From Populus alba (lineage: Eukaryota; Streptophyta; Magnoliopsida; Malpighiales; Salicaceae), in assembly GCF_005239225.2 (NCBI RefSeq), contig NC_133284.1:49322697-49386696 (forward strand): a stretch of DNA of 64,000 bases, written 5' to 3'. Shown one piece after another: positions 1 through 11,796 of this stretch. The position numbers and the translations under genes are program-made. The notes beneath the pieces were generated by a model. That model saw nothing but the letters and a program-made list of their open reading frames with translations. It searched no databases and was not told where the DNA came from. How positions within the stretch are numbered: position 1 is the stretch's first letter; the number at the start of each line of letters is the position of its first letter.

Positions 1-4
1 CAAC

Positions 5-3000
5 ATGTCTAAGGGTCGGCAAAACAATCTTGTTCCCGGTTATCAATCAAATAATTCACGTAATAAAGAGCCTTTTCAGTGCACTTACTGTGGTGATATG
101 TATCACAGGAAAGCAACCTGTTACAAATTAATTGGCTACCCTCCTGGTCATCCAAAAAGTAAAGAAAAGGCTTCACATCAGCGCCAAGGCTACAACAAAC
201 ACTCTGCATCTGGAAACCCCTCTGCAAATCAAGTGGATTTTAATCCCACTTTTCAGGAACTCCAGGCATCTCTGCCCAACTTGACTGAGGATCAATATGA
301 TCAGATACTCAGTGCCTTGACCACCAAGCCTGTCACTACACAGGCTAATGTTGCTGCTGCCTCAGCCTTCCAACATACATCAGGTTTATTACCAGTTGCT
401 CACAATCGCTGGATACTTGACAGTGGGGCAACCCATCATATTACTTCTTCTCCTACATCATTAAAGCATGTCGACAAGAATTTGTCTTTGGCACCTGTTT
501 CCTTACCTAGTGGAGACGTGGCAAACATTACTGTGACTGGCTCAATTCAATTCAACAATTCTTTTCAATTGAATAATGTCCTCTGTGTGCCAAGCTTTAA
601 AGTTGATCTTATGTCTGTTGGCAAGACAACCGATGATTTAAATTGCTCAGTGACTTTTTTTCCATCTTGGTGTATTTTGCAGGACTTGGCTACGAGGACA
701 ATGATTGGTGTGGGTAAGCGACGTAATGACCTGTATTACCTTGTGGCGTTGGCTTCAACTCCTCCTTCTACCCGTTTTGCTTGCAATTTAATCATCTCAT
801 CTAATCTTTGGCATCGCCGATTGGGACACCCTTCTTCTAATCGTTTACAATTTTTAGCCAATAATTCACTCAAATTCAATTTTGATTCCAGTCATAAATG
901 TGACATTTGTCCATTGGCAAAACAAACTCGTCACCCTTTTCCTTCTAGTTCAATTTCAACTTCGAAGTGTTTTTCTCTTATTCATTGTGATATTTGGGGT
1001 CGTTATAAAACCCCTTCTATTTCTGGTGCCTTTTATTTCTTGACCATTGTGGACGATTTTTCTCGTTTTACATGGGTTTTTTTAATGCGTAACAAGAGTG
1101 AGACACAAACTCTACTTCGTCAGTTTTTTCATCATGTTCACACTCAATTCAATACAAAGGTTCAAAAACTCCGTTCTGATAATGGGGCTGAATTTCTTTC
1201 ATTAAAAAATTTTTTCCTTGAGGAAGGTGTTCTTTTTCAACACTCTTGTGTATACACACCTCAACAAAATGGTGTCGTTGAGCGCAAACATAGACACATC
1301 CTTGAAACTGCTCGCGCTCTCCGTTTTCAATCTCATTTGCCAATTAAATTTTGGGGAGAATGCATTCTTACTGCCGTCCATATTATTAATCGCCTTCCTA
1401 CTCCATTGCTTCATAACAAAACACCTTTCGAAATTCTTTACAACAAACTTCCTGATTATTCTCGCATGCGAGTTTTTGGATGTATTGCCTTTGCAACCAT
1501 AGTCAATCCATCCTCAAAATTTTCTGCTCGTGCCACAAAATGCATTTTTTTGGGTTATCCTATGGGACAAAAGGCTTACAAACTTTACGATATTGCAACT
1601 CAGAAAATTTTCACCAATCGGGATGTGGTATTTCTTGAGGACACTTTTCATCATCCATCACAAGTCACTACTACAGCACACAATCCACCAGCCTTGCCTA
1701 TTCCTGTCCCTATTATGTCTGATCCTTCTTCCCATCTTCCTTCCTCATCGGTCACCATTGATCCCTTTGATTCTCCCATATCCTCTTCACCCGCACCAAC
1801 TGACTCAGTACCCTCCCTTCCTGAGCCACTTTCCTCCACTCCATTAAATCCACCAGCTGCACAGCAAACCCCTGTTCAGCCGGCTGACTCTGCCCTTCCT
1901 GAACCTACTCTAGTTCAGGTTGATCAACCACTTCGTCGTTCTCAACGTCCTCGAGAAGTCAATGTTCGCCTCAAGGATTATGTTTGCTCGCAGGTGATTC
2001 TGCCTCCACATCAATTGTCCTTGGCCTCGTCTGCACCTCCACCAGGTACGAAATATCCTCTCTGTCATTTTATTTCATATGATCGGTATTCTCCATCACA
2101 TCTCTGTTATATTGCAAATGTTAGTCGTGATGAGGAACCTTCTTCGTATGACCTTGCTGTGACTGACCCTAAGTGGCAGGAAGCTATGAACTCTGAGCTT
2201 CAAGCTCTCATTGACAATCAGACATGGAGCCTCGTTCCTTTGCCTCCCGGCAAACGTCCGATCAGTTGTAAGTGGGTGTATCGCATCAAACGCAAGGCTG
2301 ACGGGTCTGTTGAGCGCTATAAAGCCCGCTTGGTCGCTCGGGGTTTCACACAAACTGCTGGAATTGATTATCATGACACTTTTTCCCCCACTGCAAAAAT
2401 GGTAACTGTCCGCTGCATCCTTGCTATTGCTGCTAGTCTGAACTGGCCTTTACATCAACTAGACGTCAACAATGCATTCTTAAATGGTGATTTATTGGAA
2501 GAGATATATATGTCTCCTCCTCCTGGTCTTCGGCGACAGGGGGAGCATATTGTATGTCGCCTCCACAAGTCCCTATACGGCCTTAAGCAGGCGTCCCGAC
2601 AGTGGTTCTCTAAGTTTACAGAAGTCATTCTTGCTGCTGGTTTTCTACAGTCAAAAAGCCGACTATTCCTTGTTCATCAAAAGAGATGGCACATCTCTTA
2701 CCATCCTATTGATCTATGTGGATGATATTTTGATAACCGGGAACAACATTGAATCCATCAAAGGTTTGAAGCAGTTTCTTCATACTCGTTTTCCGCATCA
2801 AAGACCTTGGTGATCTGAAATTCTTCTTAGGCATTGAAATAGCCCGTTCCAAGCAAGGCATCTACATTTCCCAGCGCAAATATGCCTTGGAAATTATCAA
2901 AGACAGTGGATACTTGGGTGCCAAACCAGTTGAATTTCCTATGGAAGAATGCAGACTTTCAAATACAGGAGAATTGCTCAAAGATCCTTGTATATACCAG

Positions 3001-3668
3001 CGTCTAGTTGGTCGATTAATTTACTTAACCATCACCAGACCTGATATCACATATTCAGTTCACATTCTCAGCCGATTCATGCATGAACCACGTCAACCTC
3101 ACATGGCTGCTGCTCTTCGAGTTGTCCGTTATTTGAAATCAGCTCCTGGTCAAGGTTTGCTTTCTTCATTCAAAATAACTCATTACACTTAAGGGCATTT
3201 TGTGACTCTGACTGGGCGGGTTGTCCTGTCACTCGTCGCTCTACCACTGGTTATTGTGTATTCCTTGGAAATTCTTTAATTTCATGGAGAACAAAAAGGC
3301 AAAAGACAGTTTCCTTATCAAGTGCGGAAGCTGAATACAGAGCGATGACAGGTACATGTTGTGAGCTTACTTGGTTGAGACATTTATTAACAGATTTACA
3401 TATGCCAGTTTCAGATCCTGTTACCCTTCATTGTGATAATCAAGCTGCCTTACACATTGCAAAAAATCCTGTGTTTCATGAGAGAACTCGGCATATTGAA
3501 ATGGATTGCCACTTTATTCGGGACAAAATTTTACAAGGTGAAATTGCTACTCGATACGTAATTTCTTCACAACAATTAGCTGATGTATTTACGAAAGCTT
3601 TGGGAAAAGAGAAATTCAAACAGCTCATGTGCAAGTTGGGAGTCATTGACATTCACACTCCAACTTGA
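5..3668 (+). pseudogene. copia gag-pol polyprotein, frameshifted
   Basis: One open frame (5-2725, about 906 codons) covers, in order, a gag zinc knuckle (CTYCGDMYHRK, near residue 26), aspartic protease (WILDSGATHHIT, near 136), integrase with an HHCC zinc finger and the D-D-E core (CDIWG, SDNGAEF, TPQQNGVVERKHR), and reverse transcriptase up to [11 protein letters not shown]. The rest of RT, including the YVDD active site, lies in another frame after a shift near 2650. Further shifts occur near 2800 and 3183, and RNase H ends at 3668 with the usual NPVFHERTRHIE segment. The gene has three frameshifts and few stops, so it is recently inactivated or nearly intact. It would need frame restoration to be active, so it is called a pseudogene. 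Confidence 0.9.
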
Positions 3669-3675
3669 GGGGGAG

Positions 3676-3904
3676 TGTTGGAAATTATATTAATAGTGTT
3701 TTGATGTAAATAGGAAAGCTATATATTTTGTGATAAGTAGGAAAGATACGTAAGAATATTTTGTATCAATCTACATTTAGTTAGTTGTCATTCCTTATTA
3801 GTCTTTGACTCATAAGGAAACTCTAATGTATTCTGTATATATATTGAACTTAATCAATACAGAACATCATTCCGCTTGAATACCTCTTTATTTATACTAT
3901 TCTA
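3676..3904 (+). repeat. 3' LTR of copia element 1
   Basis: The repeat starts TGTTGGAAAT directly after a GAGGGGGAG purine tract that itself follows the polyprotein stop. It is AT-rich, about 229 bp, and contains TATATATATT near 3836-3845. The right end is inferred from where LINE coding sequence resumes on the other strand. There is no second copy in the window to align, so the boundary may be off by several bases. Confidence 0.7.
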
Positions 3905-4563
3905 GTACTTAGAGGAAGCCCATTGGAGAAGATGATGCCAGGGAGAGGTAGGGCAATGAGTTTTAGACTTGATGGTAACAGTTCTCCATACTGTGCTTGA
4001 GTAGGAACACTCGAAGAAAAGGTGATCATGAGATTCATTGTGCGTTCCATAGAGAATGCAAACGGTGTCGGTTATGGTTCCAGCAACGTGAAGTCTATCC
4101 ATGATGTGCAGACGCCCCTGAGAAGCAAGCCAAAGGATGAAAGATTGGCGTGGGATATGGCCCTGAAACCATAACAGGTGGTGCAATGTATTTGCTGGTC
4201 TGGAGTCACGTAGCATTTCCCATACAGAGTCAATTATGAATTTCCCTGAGCTGTGACCTTTCCACACATAGTGATCTTCCACGTGAGTTCTTTGCTGGAA
4301 GGAGATAGAGTTCCATATTTCTTGTAGGTCTTGGATAACTGTGGGGAAATTCCATATGCCCTCTCTGGTGACGTCTGATACCTTGGCATTCCAGTACAGC
4401 CCCGTAGAGAAGAGAAGTATGAGAGGAAGCATGTCGATGATTCTTTTCCCATTTGCAAGCCAATAATCGAACCACAATGAGGTTGAACTGCCATCACCAA
4501 TGCAAGCTAGGAACATCCCTCTGCACCATTCTCTAGTTTGAAGGATCTTCCGATCCAAGATCA
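3905..4563 (-). pseudogene. LINE ORF2 C-terminal zinc-binding (zf-RVT) segment
   Basis: An uninterrupted minus-strand frame of about 218 codons starts at 4558 in the middle of ORF2. It shows the features of the plant reverse-transcriptase zinc-binding domain: GDGSSTSLWFDYWL near residue 22, then SSGKFIIDSVW, a LWFQGHIPRQSFILWLA block, and a His/Cys cluster ending HDHLFFECSYSSTVW. It ends at WASSKY, where the family normally continues, so it was cut by copia element 1. The true upstream partner lies beyond 11797. Confidence 0.85.
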
Positions 4564-4568
4564 GGAAG

Positions 4569-4890
4569 TGAAAGTGTTTTATGTGTTTGAGTGTTTAAAT
4601 GAAGAAAGAAAGAAAAAGTGAAAATAGAATCAACTTATTGATGCTGTTTTATTAAGAATGAAAGGAATAGATTGCATACATGTTTACTGCAATCATTACA
4701 TATTTGTAGGAAGAAAAATAAACTGAAATTCTAACTCATAACAACGAATTAAGCCATGATCTGTTAGAAAACTAACACACTAACACACTAACAATCTTCT
4801 AGAGACTAGGACAATTATTTATTATTGCAGAAAATAAAGAAACATAAATAGACAAAGTCTTTATCAGCAACCTTGAAGCAAACTTCAACA
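4569..4890 (-). repeat. 3' LTR of copia element 2
   Basis: This 322-bp LTR is read on the minus strand from TGTTGAAGTTTG (4890) to CACTTTCA (4569). On the minus strand it is preceded by the purine tract AAGTAAGAAGGAG. The other copy is split between 9734-9790 and 11536-11792. Both copies share the segments AAGAATGAAAGGAATAGATTG and AATTAAGCCATGAT with scattered differences. Confidence 0.85.
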
Positions 4891-7800
4891 CTCCTTCTTA
4901 CTTTAAGATCATTTGTCTTAGAAACTCAAATATGCTTATTGGAAGTGGTTTAGTAAACAAATCCGTTAATTGATCTTCAGACCTGCAGTAAATCAACTTA
5001 ACATCACCATTTTTCTGCACCTTATGCAAAAAATAAAGTTTGATGTTAAAGTGTATGGTTTTTTCATGAAACACTAAATTGTGAGAGATTGTTATAGTTG
5101 CTTGATTGACATCTGATATTTCTGTTGCTTCTTCTTCTTCTTCCATGTGCAAATCATGTAATAATTTCTGAAGCCATAGTGCTTGATTTATTGCTGCTGT
5201 TGCTGCAATGAACTCTGCCTCTGCAGTAGATTGTGCTACAATATCTTGCTTCTTGGATGACCATGAAAATATTGTTGATTCTATATTGAAACAGAATCTA
5301 AAGGTGTTTTTCATGTTATCAATGAATCCACCCCAATCACTGTTAAAAAAACCATGCAATCTTAACTCTTGACACTTTAAAAATTTAATATACCAAAGTT
5401 GCATGTCCCTTTGATGTATCTCAGAATTCTTTTGGTTTCTCTCATATGTATTTCATTTAGACAATGCATAAAACGAGATAGAAGGCTTGTTGCATGAAGT
5501 ATATCAGGTTTGGTTGTTGTTAAATACAACAAACAACAAATCAAGCTTCTAATTTAGTCTTCATCAATTCTGGCAGTTCCATCTTCTTTGCTAAATTTGT
5601 CTTTTTGATTCATTAGAGTGGCTGTCAGTTTGAAATTCTTCATATGAAATTTCTTCAAGATTTCCCTTGAATATTTCTTCTGACAAATGAATATTTCTTC
5701 TTTGCTTTGCATGATTTCCATTCCTAGAAAAAAACTCATGAGACCAAGATCAGTCATTTCAAAAACTTGTTGTGTATTGCTTCCCATCACTAAGAGATCA
5801 TCAACATAGAGTGATATTATAAAAACATCATTGTTAATCTTCTTCACATAAAGAGTTGCTTCAGATAAGCTTTTCTGAAAACCTGAACCTGTCAAATAGT
5901 CATCAATTTTACAATATCAGGCTCTAGGTGCTTGCTTTAATCCATAGAGAACCTTTTTTAGCAGATAAACTTTGTCTTCTTTTTCTTGAATCACAAACCC
6001 AGCTGGCTATTAAACATAAATTTCTTCTTGTAGAATGCCATTTAAGAAGGCTGATTTAACATCTAACTTGAATACTTTCCAGTTCTTATGTGCAACAACA
6101 ACAAACAAAAATCGGATGGTCTCCATTCTGGATACAGGTGCAAATGTATCTGAATAATCAACACCATAAATCTGAGCATACCCCTTAATAACCAGCCTAG
6201 CTTTATGTTTATTGATGGTGTTGTTTGCATTCAGTTTGGTCCTGATTATCCACTTCACACCAATAATGTTTTTGTCTGGTGGTATGTTAACTAGTTCCCA
6301 TATGCAGTTCTTCTCAATCATGGATATCTCCTCCTGCATTGCTTTCTGCCATTCTAGGTTCTATTGAGCTTCTTCATATCCTTCTGGTTCGCAGATTGCT
6401 ACATTACTCCTTTGATAAATATCCTCAAGAGATCGGGTGCCTCTAATTGGTGAATCAACAAATGATTCATCCTGTAATGGATCTGCAAGCTGCTCATTTC
6501 TTTGTGAGTCTCCCCAGTCCCATTGTTCTTCTTCATGGTTGATTTTGGAAATGGTTTCCTATTTTGCTTAGCAAACCGACAAGCATCATAATTTGGTAAG
6601 GAATTATTGAATGCAGGTACAACATCATATCGTTTTATATTGAGCATCCGTTGTTGATGACAGTGTCCCAACCTCTTATGCCATACTTCTGTATCATTTA
6701 GCTTTGTTGAAAATGTAGTGTGCTCCTCCTCAAATGGTAGAAATGAAAAACTTTTGCCTCTCATCCTAGCTTGCAATATTTTTTGTCCAACAGCATCAAA
6801 GATATTGCAAGATTGATTGCCCAATACTTAACAAATTCTGATCTATATCAGGTACATAGAGAACATCATAAATTGTTTTTGTTCCTTAGTTTGTTGGGGT
6901 GGCAACTGTCCCTTTTCCTTTAGCTACTATACAATCACCATTGTAAATTCTTATTTTAGCAACTTCAGTAGATTGCAAAGTTCTGAAGAGACTTTTATCA
7001 AATGTTATGTGGTTTGTGCAACCACTATTAATTAGCCATTGATCTGAGAAGGTTTGAACTGAAAAACACATGGCTAAAAACATTTGATCTTCATCATCTT
7101 AACTGTTGACTTATGAATCTTTGTCTTATTTTTGAGATTTTGTCCTGCATATAATTGCTTCATGTCCAATTTGGTTACATTTGCTACACCTTGCATCAAG
7201 TCTCTTCCAGCACTTGTATGGTGGATGGCCTATCTTGTTGCAGTGTTGGCATGGTGTAAAATTTCTCTTAAAAATTTTTCCTTTGCTCTGAAATTGACTG
7301 GCAGTTGTCTTGCTGCTACTTGAAGCCTAGTTTTTTCTGAAGAACTTTTTCTTATCAGAATCATGATACTTGGCTTGTAAAACACTTTCTGTAACACTGT
7401 CTTGCCTCATAAGTCTTCTATGCTCCTGAGCTTCTAAGGCATTTAAAAGTTCTGCCAATATAATCTTTGATAAATCTTTTGTATTCTCCAATGTAGTAAT
7501 TGAATCTTCATATTTTTCTGGTACTGTAACCAGAATTTTTTCAACAATCCTAGAGTCTGTAAAAGATGTTCCCAGTAACCTGAATTTGTTTACAATTCCA
7601 AATAATCTATCTGAGTATTCTTTTATAGTCTCAAATTCCTTTAGTCTTTGCAACTCAAACTCTCGTATCAAGTTGAGACTTTGCATTCCACAAATTCTTT
7701 CGTCTCCTGCATATTCCTTCTTTAAATAATCCCAAACATCTTTCACTGATTTAAGAGACATAATTCTGGTGAAAATGGTTGTTGAAACAGCAGCAAACAA

Positions 7801-8490
7801 ACATGCTTTTACTTTTGATTTCCTTGTTTTTCTCTCTTTGTGATTTTTTATCTAAGCCACAGTTGGATTGTTTACAACGGGTGAACTGATGTAACCATAT
7901 TATTCGATAGTTTCACCCGCATTTAACTAGTGTTTTGCATATGTTATTTATATAAAATGCCTTGATATTCTTTGTTTTATGTTTTGAAGGCATTTTTGGA
8001 TGAAAGATGCAAAAAGGAGTAAATTGGAGGTAATTGGCAGATTTGACGTTCAGTCGGTATTTTGTGCAGAGCGTGAGTTCCAGAGATCGAAATGAAGTGA
8101 TTCCAGTGGCATTAAAAAGCTAACATCCATACCTTTTTGGAAATGTAATGCAAGAAAAATAAAAAGAGAAAGATCATGGAAATCACATCCTTCAAAGTCA
8201 AATCTCGCAGTCTGCCAATGTTGACCTTTTCCCATTCAAAATTCAATATCTGGAGCTTCAGAAGTCCAATTGATGCAAACTCAATTTTGTTGGATTCCTT
8301 ACTCAAAGATCTATAAACGCTCCAAATTTCAGCCAAAAACGATGTCATATGAGGGATATATGAGTTTTCAAAGATGACAGCTGAATTCTGCCAGCAAGCA
8401 GGTTGCGTGAAGAAACGAATCCAAATTTCATCTAGAAGCATCCAAACCGACCAGCAATTTAGCTCCTCTAGTAAATATTCTAGAAGGTCA

Positions 8491-8590
8491 AGGAAGGCAG
8501 CCACCAACCTCATGGCAGCCAACAACCTCAAGGCAGCCACCAACCTCATGGCAGCCACCAACCTCAACCCAGCAGCCAGCAGCCAGCAGC
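8491..8590 (+). repeat. 17-bp minisatellite inside the solo LTR
   Basis: About four to five imperfect copies of GGCAGCCACCAACCTCA alternate with TG or AG spacers. They end in CAGCAGCCAGCAGCCAGCAGCC. The repeat gives a spurious Asn-Ala-Leu-rich open frame on the plus strand and a Met-Arg-Leu-Val-Ala repeat on the minus strand. Neither looks like a real protein. Confidence 0.8.
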
Positions 8591-8657
8591 CTTCACACTA
8601 CCACCATCTATTGATGTTCACACTTGAGCTTTGATATTTTCTTATTTACAATTTGTG

Positions 8658-8665
8658 TATAAATA
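8658..8665 (+). promoter_or_regulatory. TATA box of the solo LTR
   Basis: TATAAATA lies mid-LTR and is followed within 40 bp by a purine (GAAGAA) run. This is the expected place for the U3/R boundary of a long plant LTR. The companion solo LTR at 56836-58773 has TATAAAAG in a similar middle position. Confidence 0.5.
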
Positions 8666-9733
8666 GAGGGTGAGTAGAAGGAGGTAAAAAAGAAGAAGAA
8701 GAAGAAGAAGGAGGAGGAAACACAAACTCTCCTCTCTACAAATCAGAAATTATGTATTCTTTCATCTTTAGGAGTAGTTGTTCAATAGATATGCAAGGCT
8801 AAGCTCGTTTTCTTGGTTGCAAGGACACAAACAAACCTTCGGATTTCAAGAACTGTGAGATTTATTCTTCCTTTTATTTTCAGTTTATGTTATGAATGAG
8901 TATGTTTGTTTTCCTATGCATATTTCCTATGATTGTTTATCTTAATTGCTAGAGCGGACTCTAAGTTATTATTGTGAACAATCTATTGCTAAGTTTGATA
9001 TCAAAACCGGAGTTGTGGTATATAAACTTGTGAAGCAACTAAGCTTGATAATTGTAGCGGAACTACGTTATTAAACTTAGGGAGAACATTCGATCATAGC
9101 AACACAAATTGACAACTTGGTTGTTAAGATTAATGAATTTATCTGGATCTTAAGGCTGCCATTGGATTAAATCATTAGTGCGGACACTGTGATTGTTTGT
9201 TGGTTAGGGATAGTTATACGGCGGATCCGTTAATTAACCAATATTAAGAAAAGATAAAATTCATAATATAAACTGGAGTTTCGTTTCAAGGATCGGTTCT
9301 AATTTCCGTTGGTGGATGTGTGCTTGCAACCAAGGTTTGTTTTCTTGATATATATTTCAGTTTCAATTGATTTTGTTTGCTAGTTTAATTTCTGCCATAG
9401 TTTAAATCATTTCAAATCAATCCCCCCCCAATTACATAACGTACAACATAAAAATCTAACTTCAAACTTCCTCGTGGGATCGACCCCTTGCTTGCTCTAT
9501 ACTATCTTGTGTGTTTTAAGCTAGGGTAATTAATTTGTGCGACCGCGACATCGCAACATGAACTTTATAATCTTCTTCCACAACTTCCCATAAATCTAAA
9601 GCCTCCAAATACATCTCTATTCTTATTGCCTAGAGTTGATAGTTTTCTCCATTAAAGATAGGAGAAGAGATGTGAGAAAAACTTGCTTCAGTATCAATTA
9701 CAAGTCCCTCAAATAAATTTCTTTAATAACAAT

Positions 9734-11792
9734 TAAAAGTGTTTTATGTGTTTAAGTGTTTAAATGAAGAAAGAACGAAGAAGTGAAAACTGCATGCTTT
9801 GAAGCAATGGGAGCATTATCTAGTGCAACAAGAATTTGTTCCTTACACTGATCATAAAGCCTTGAAGTTCATCAACAGTTAGAAGAGTGTGAGTAAAATG
9901 CATGTCAGATGGGCCAGTTTCCTTTAGAAGTTTCCTTTTTATGATTAAGCATAAATTTAGATCTCTCAATCGTGCTGCTAATGCTTTGAGTCAGAGAGCA
10001 GACTTATTGATTACTTTTGCACAAGAGATTGTGGGATTTGAATTTCTAAAGGAGTTATATAAAGCTGATTTTGATTTCAAAGAAGTTTAGGTGAAGTTTG
10101 TTTAGAGTCAGCCTGTTTTAGATTACCATATTAGAGATGAATACTTGTTTAAAGGCAACAAGTTATGCATTCCTAGCTCATCTTTACGAGATAAGCTTAT
10201 TCGAGATATTTATGGAGGCGGTTTGAGCGGGCACCTAGGAAGAGACAAAACCATTGCAGGAGTTGAGGAACATTATTTTTTTGCATTGGTTGAAGAAGAA
10301 CTTTGGCAAAATTGTGAGAAACTGCTAAATTTTTTAGGTGTCAAAGGGTCAAGCTTAAAATATTGGTTTTTATATGCCTTTATTGGTTCCTATCAATATT
10401 TGGCAAGACTTGTCCATGGACTTTGTGTTGGGGCTTCCTCGAACCCAAAGTGGGGTCGATTCTATGTTTGTTTTAGTTGACAGGTTCTCTAAGATGACAT
10501 ATTTTATAGCTTGTAAAAAGACTTCTGACGCTACTCACATAACCGAACTATTTTTCAGGAAGGTGGTGCGTTTGTATAGTGTACCCAAAACTATTACATC
10601 TGATCGTGACACCGAATTTCTAAGTCACTTCTAGATTACTCTATGGAAGCTCTTCAGTACTACCTTGAAGCGTAGTAGTACATCACATCCACGAACAGAT
10701 GGTCAGAAGGAGGTGACTACTAAAATGCTTGACAACATGGTTTGAAGTGTATGTGCTGATAAATCAAATAAGTGCGATAATACCTTGTCGTAAGTGGAGT
10801 TTGCTTACAATAACGCATTTTATAGTGCCACAAGAAAGTCTCCTTTCTCTTTGGTCTATACTTCAGTTCTTAACCATGTCGTTGACTTGGTAAAACTTCC
10901 CAAAGCTCATGGAGTTAGCATAGGCGCTCAACATATGGCTAAAAATGTTATTGAGGTTAAAGAAAAAATGCGATATAAGCTGGAAAAAACCAATGCTATG
11001 TACAAAGCTGATGCAGACAAGTATAGGCATGCTAAAGTTTTCAATGAAGGAGATTATGTTATGGTGTTTCTCAGAAAAGAGCGATTCCCTGTTGGAACCT
11101 ACAGCAAGCTGAAGCCGCGTAAGTATAGACCTTATAAGATTTTGAGCAAGATCAATGATAATGCCTATGTTATTGACCTGCCTGCATCAATGGGAATTTC
11201 AAGCACCTTTAATGTTACAGATTTGTATAAGTATCATGAAGATGAAGCTCTTTATTCTGAAGATAACTCGGGGGCGAGTTCTTTTAAAGTGGAGGATTCT
11301 GATGCAGAATGTTTGGCAGAGGAATTTAAAGCACAACTTTATAGGTGCATAATGAAGACAAAAAGGTCATGAGTATTGTACACCAAAATTTAAATGGCAT
11401 TCAATAGGTATAATTAATTGTGCATGTTACAAGTAGAATAAATAGACAATGTAAGCATTACCTTACAAGCACTTTTTATATTTCAAAATATTCAATATAG
11501 TCTTTGAGAGTTCTCCTTTTTTTTGTTTTACCAAGTCAACTTATTGTTACTGTTTTATCAAGAATGAAAGGAATAGATTGTATAAATGTTTACTGCAATT
11601 GTTACATATTTGTAGAAAAAAAAAAAAACAAACTGAAATGCTAACTTATAGCAACAAATTAAGCCATGATTTGTTAACAAACTAAAAGACTAACAATCTC
11701 CTAGAGACTAGGACAACTATTTATTATTGCAAAAAATAAAGAAACAGAAATAGACAAAGTCTTTGTCAGCAACCTTGAAGCCAACTTCAACA
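9734..11792 (-). repeat. 5' LTR of copia element 2, interrupted by a gypsy fragment
   Basis: Two blocks match the intact LTR at 4569-4890: 9734-9790 (outer end on plus: TAAAAGTGTTTTATGTG) and 11536-11792 (from TCAACTTATTG to CTTCAACA). Sequence between them is gypsy-derived and unrelated to the LTR. Five LTR bases (TAGAA) present in the other copy are missing at the junction. A primer-binding site next to this LTR is not recognisable. Confidence 0.8.
9791..11535 (+). pseudogene. Ty3/gypsy pol fragment (RNase H tail, integrase)
   Basis: Plus-strand coding begins within RNase H (HWEHYLVQQEF, YTDHKALKF). It continues through the pre-integrase zinc-binding region (LSGHLGRDKTIA) and the integrase core ([40 protein letters not shown]). 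It ends in the C-terminal segment with [12 protein letters not shown] and stops at 11372. Frameshifts and stops occur near 10090, 10330, 10480, 10634 and 10745. There are no LTRs and no upstream RT. It is a truncated piece that landed inside a copia LTR. The route of insertion is unclear because no target duplication is visible. Confidence 0.8.
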
Positions 11793-11796
11793 GGAA

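Larger units (their letters stand above)
1..3904 (+). mobile_element. Ty1/copia retrotransposon 1 (5' end outside window)
   Basis: A plus-strand copia element whose 5' LTR and gag start lie left of the window. The coding region runs to the stop at 3668. It is followed by a purine-rich tract (3668-3675) and an LTR starting TGTTGG at 3676. The element sits in the 3' part of the LINE, whose coding sequence resumes in antisense right after it. The right LTR edge is read as about 3904 and is not exact, because no clean CA end is visible and the left target duplication is outside the window. It is the best-preserved mobile element here. Confidence 0.9.
7889..9558 (+). mobile_element. Solo LTR (1670 bp), probable Ty3/gypsy, in copia 2 gag
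   Basis: The insertion has exact 5-bp direct repeats TGAAC at 7884-7888 and 9559-9563, and its ends are TGATGTAACC and ATCGCAACA, so it has TG...CA termini. Removing it and one repeat brings together the two gag halves (EEDYKVH and NNPTVAQ) in family order. It has no pol coding. A TATAAATA box at 8658-8665 and a long GAAGAA tract just after suggest an LTR promoter and leader. The segment GTGGGATCGACCCC near its right end resembles a motif seen at the ends of long Athila/Tat-type LTRs, which is an inference. The strand is set from the TATA box. Confidence 0.8.
4898..9733 (-). pseudogene. copia gag-pol remnant, split by a solo LTR
   Basis: Reading the minus strand from high to low coordinates: the gag start (9733-9567, PIFNGENYQL and LEALDLWEVVEEDY), then after the 1.67-kb insertion the rest of gag (7868-7327, NPTVAQIKNHKE, CLFAAVSTTIFTRIM). 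The protease remnant (7083-6886) has WLINSGCTNHIT, where the catalytic DSG is NSG. A short integrase zinc-finger piece (6824-6399) has VWHKRLGHCH. RT pieces are at 6339-6010 (IGVKWIIRTKL, LDVKSAFLNG) and 5895-5554 (YVDDLLVMG). RNase H is at 5404-4898 (STAEAEFIAA). The integrase catalytic core is largely missing. Non-functional. Confidence 0.85.
4569..11792 (-). mobile_element. Ty1/copia retrotransposon 2, nested in the LINE
   Basis: Minus-strand element bounded by two LTRs whose outer ends read TGTTGAAG and CTTTCA on the minus strand. Flanks are GGAAG (4564-4568) and GGAAC (11793-11797), a likely 5-bp target duplication with one mismatch. Its length is inflated by two secondary insertions: a solo LTR in gag (7889-9558) and a gypsy fragment in the 5' LTR (about 9791-11535). 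Without these it would be about 3.8 kb, shorter than a full copia element. This agrees with gaps in its integrase and protease regions. Confidence 0.85.

Noticed and set aside
8374..8634. 86-codon plus-strand open frame with Asn/Ala/Leu repeats
   Set aside because: It is the translation of the 17-bp minisatellite in a solo LTR. The opposite frame is equally open and there is no gene context.
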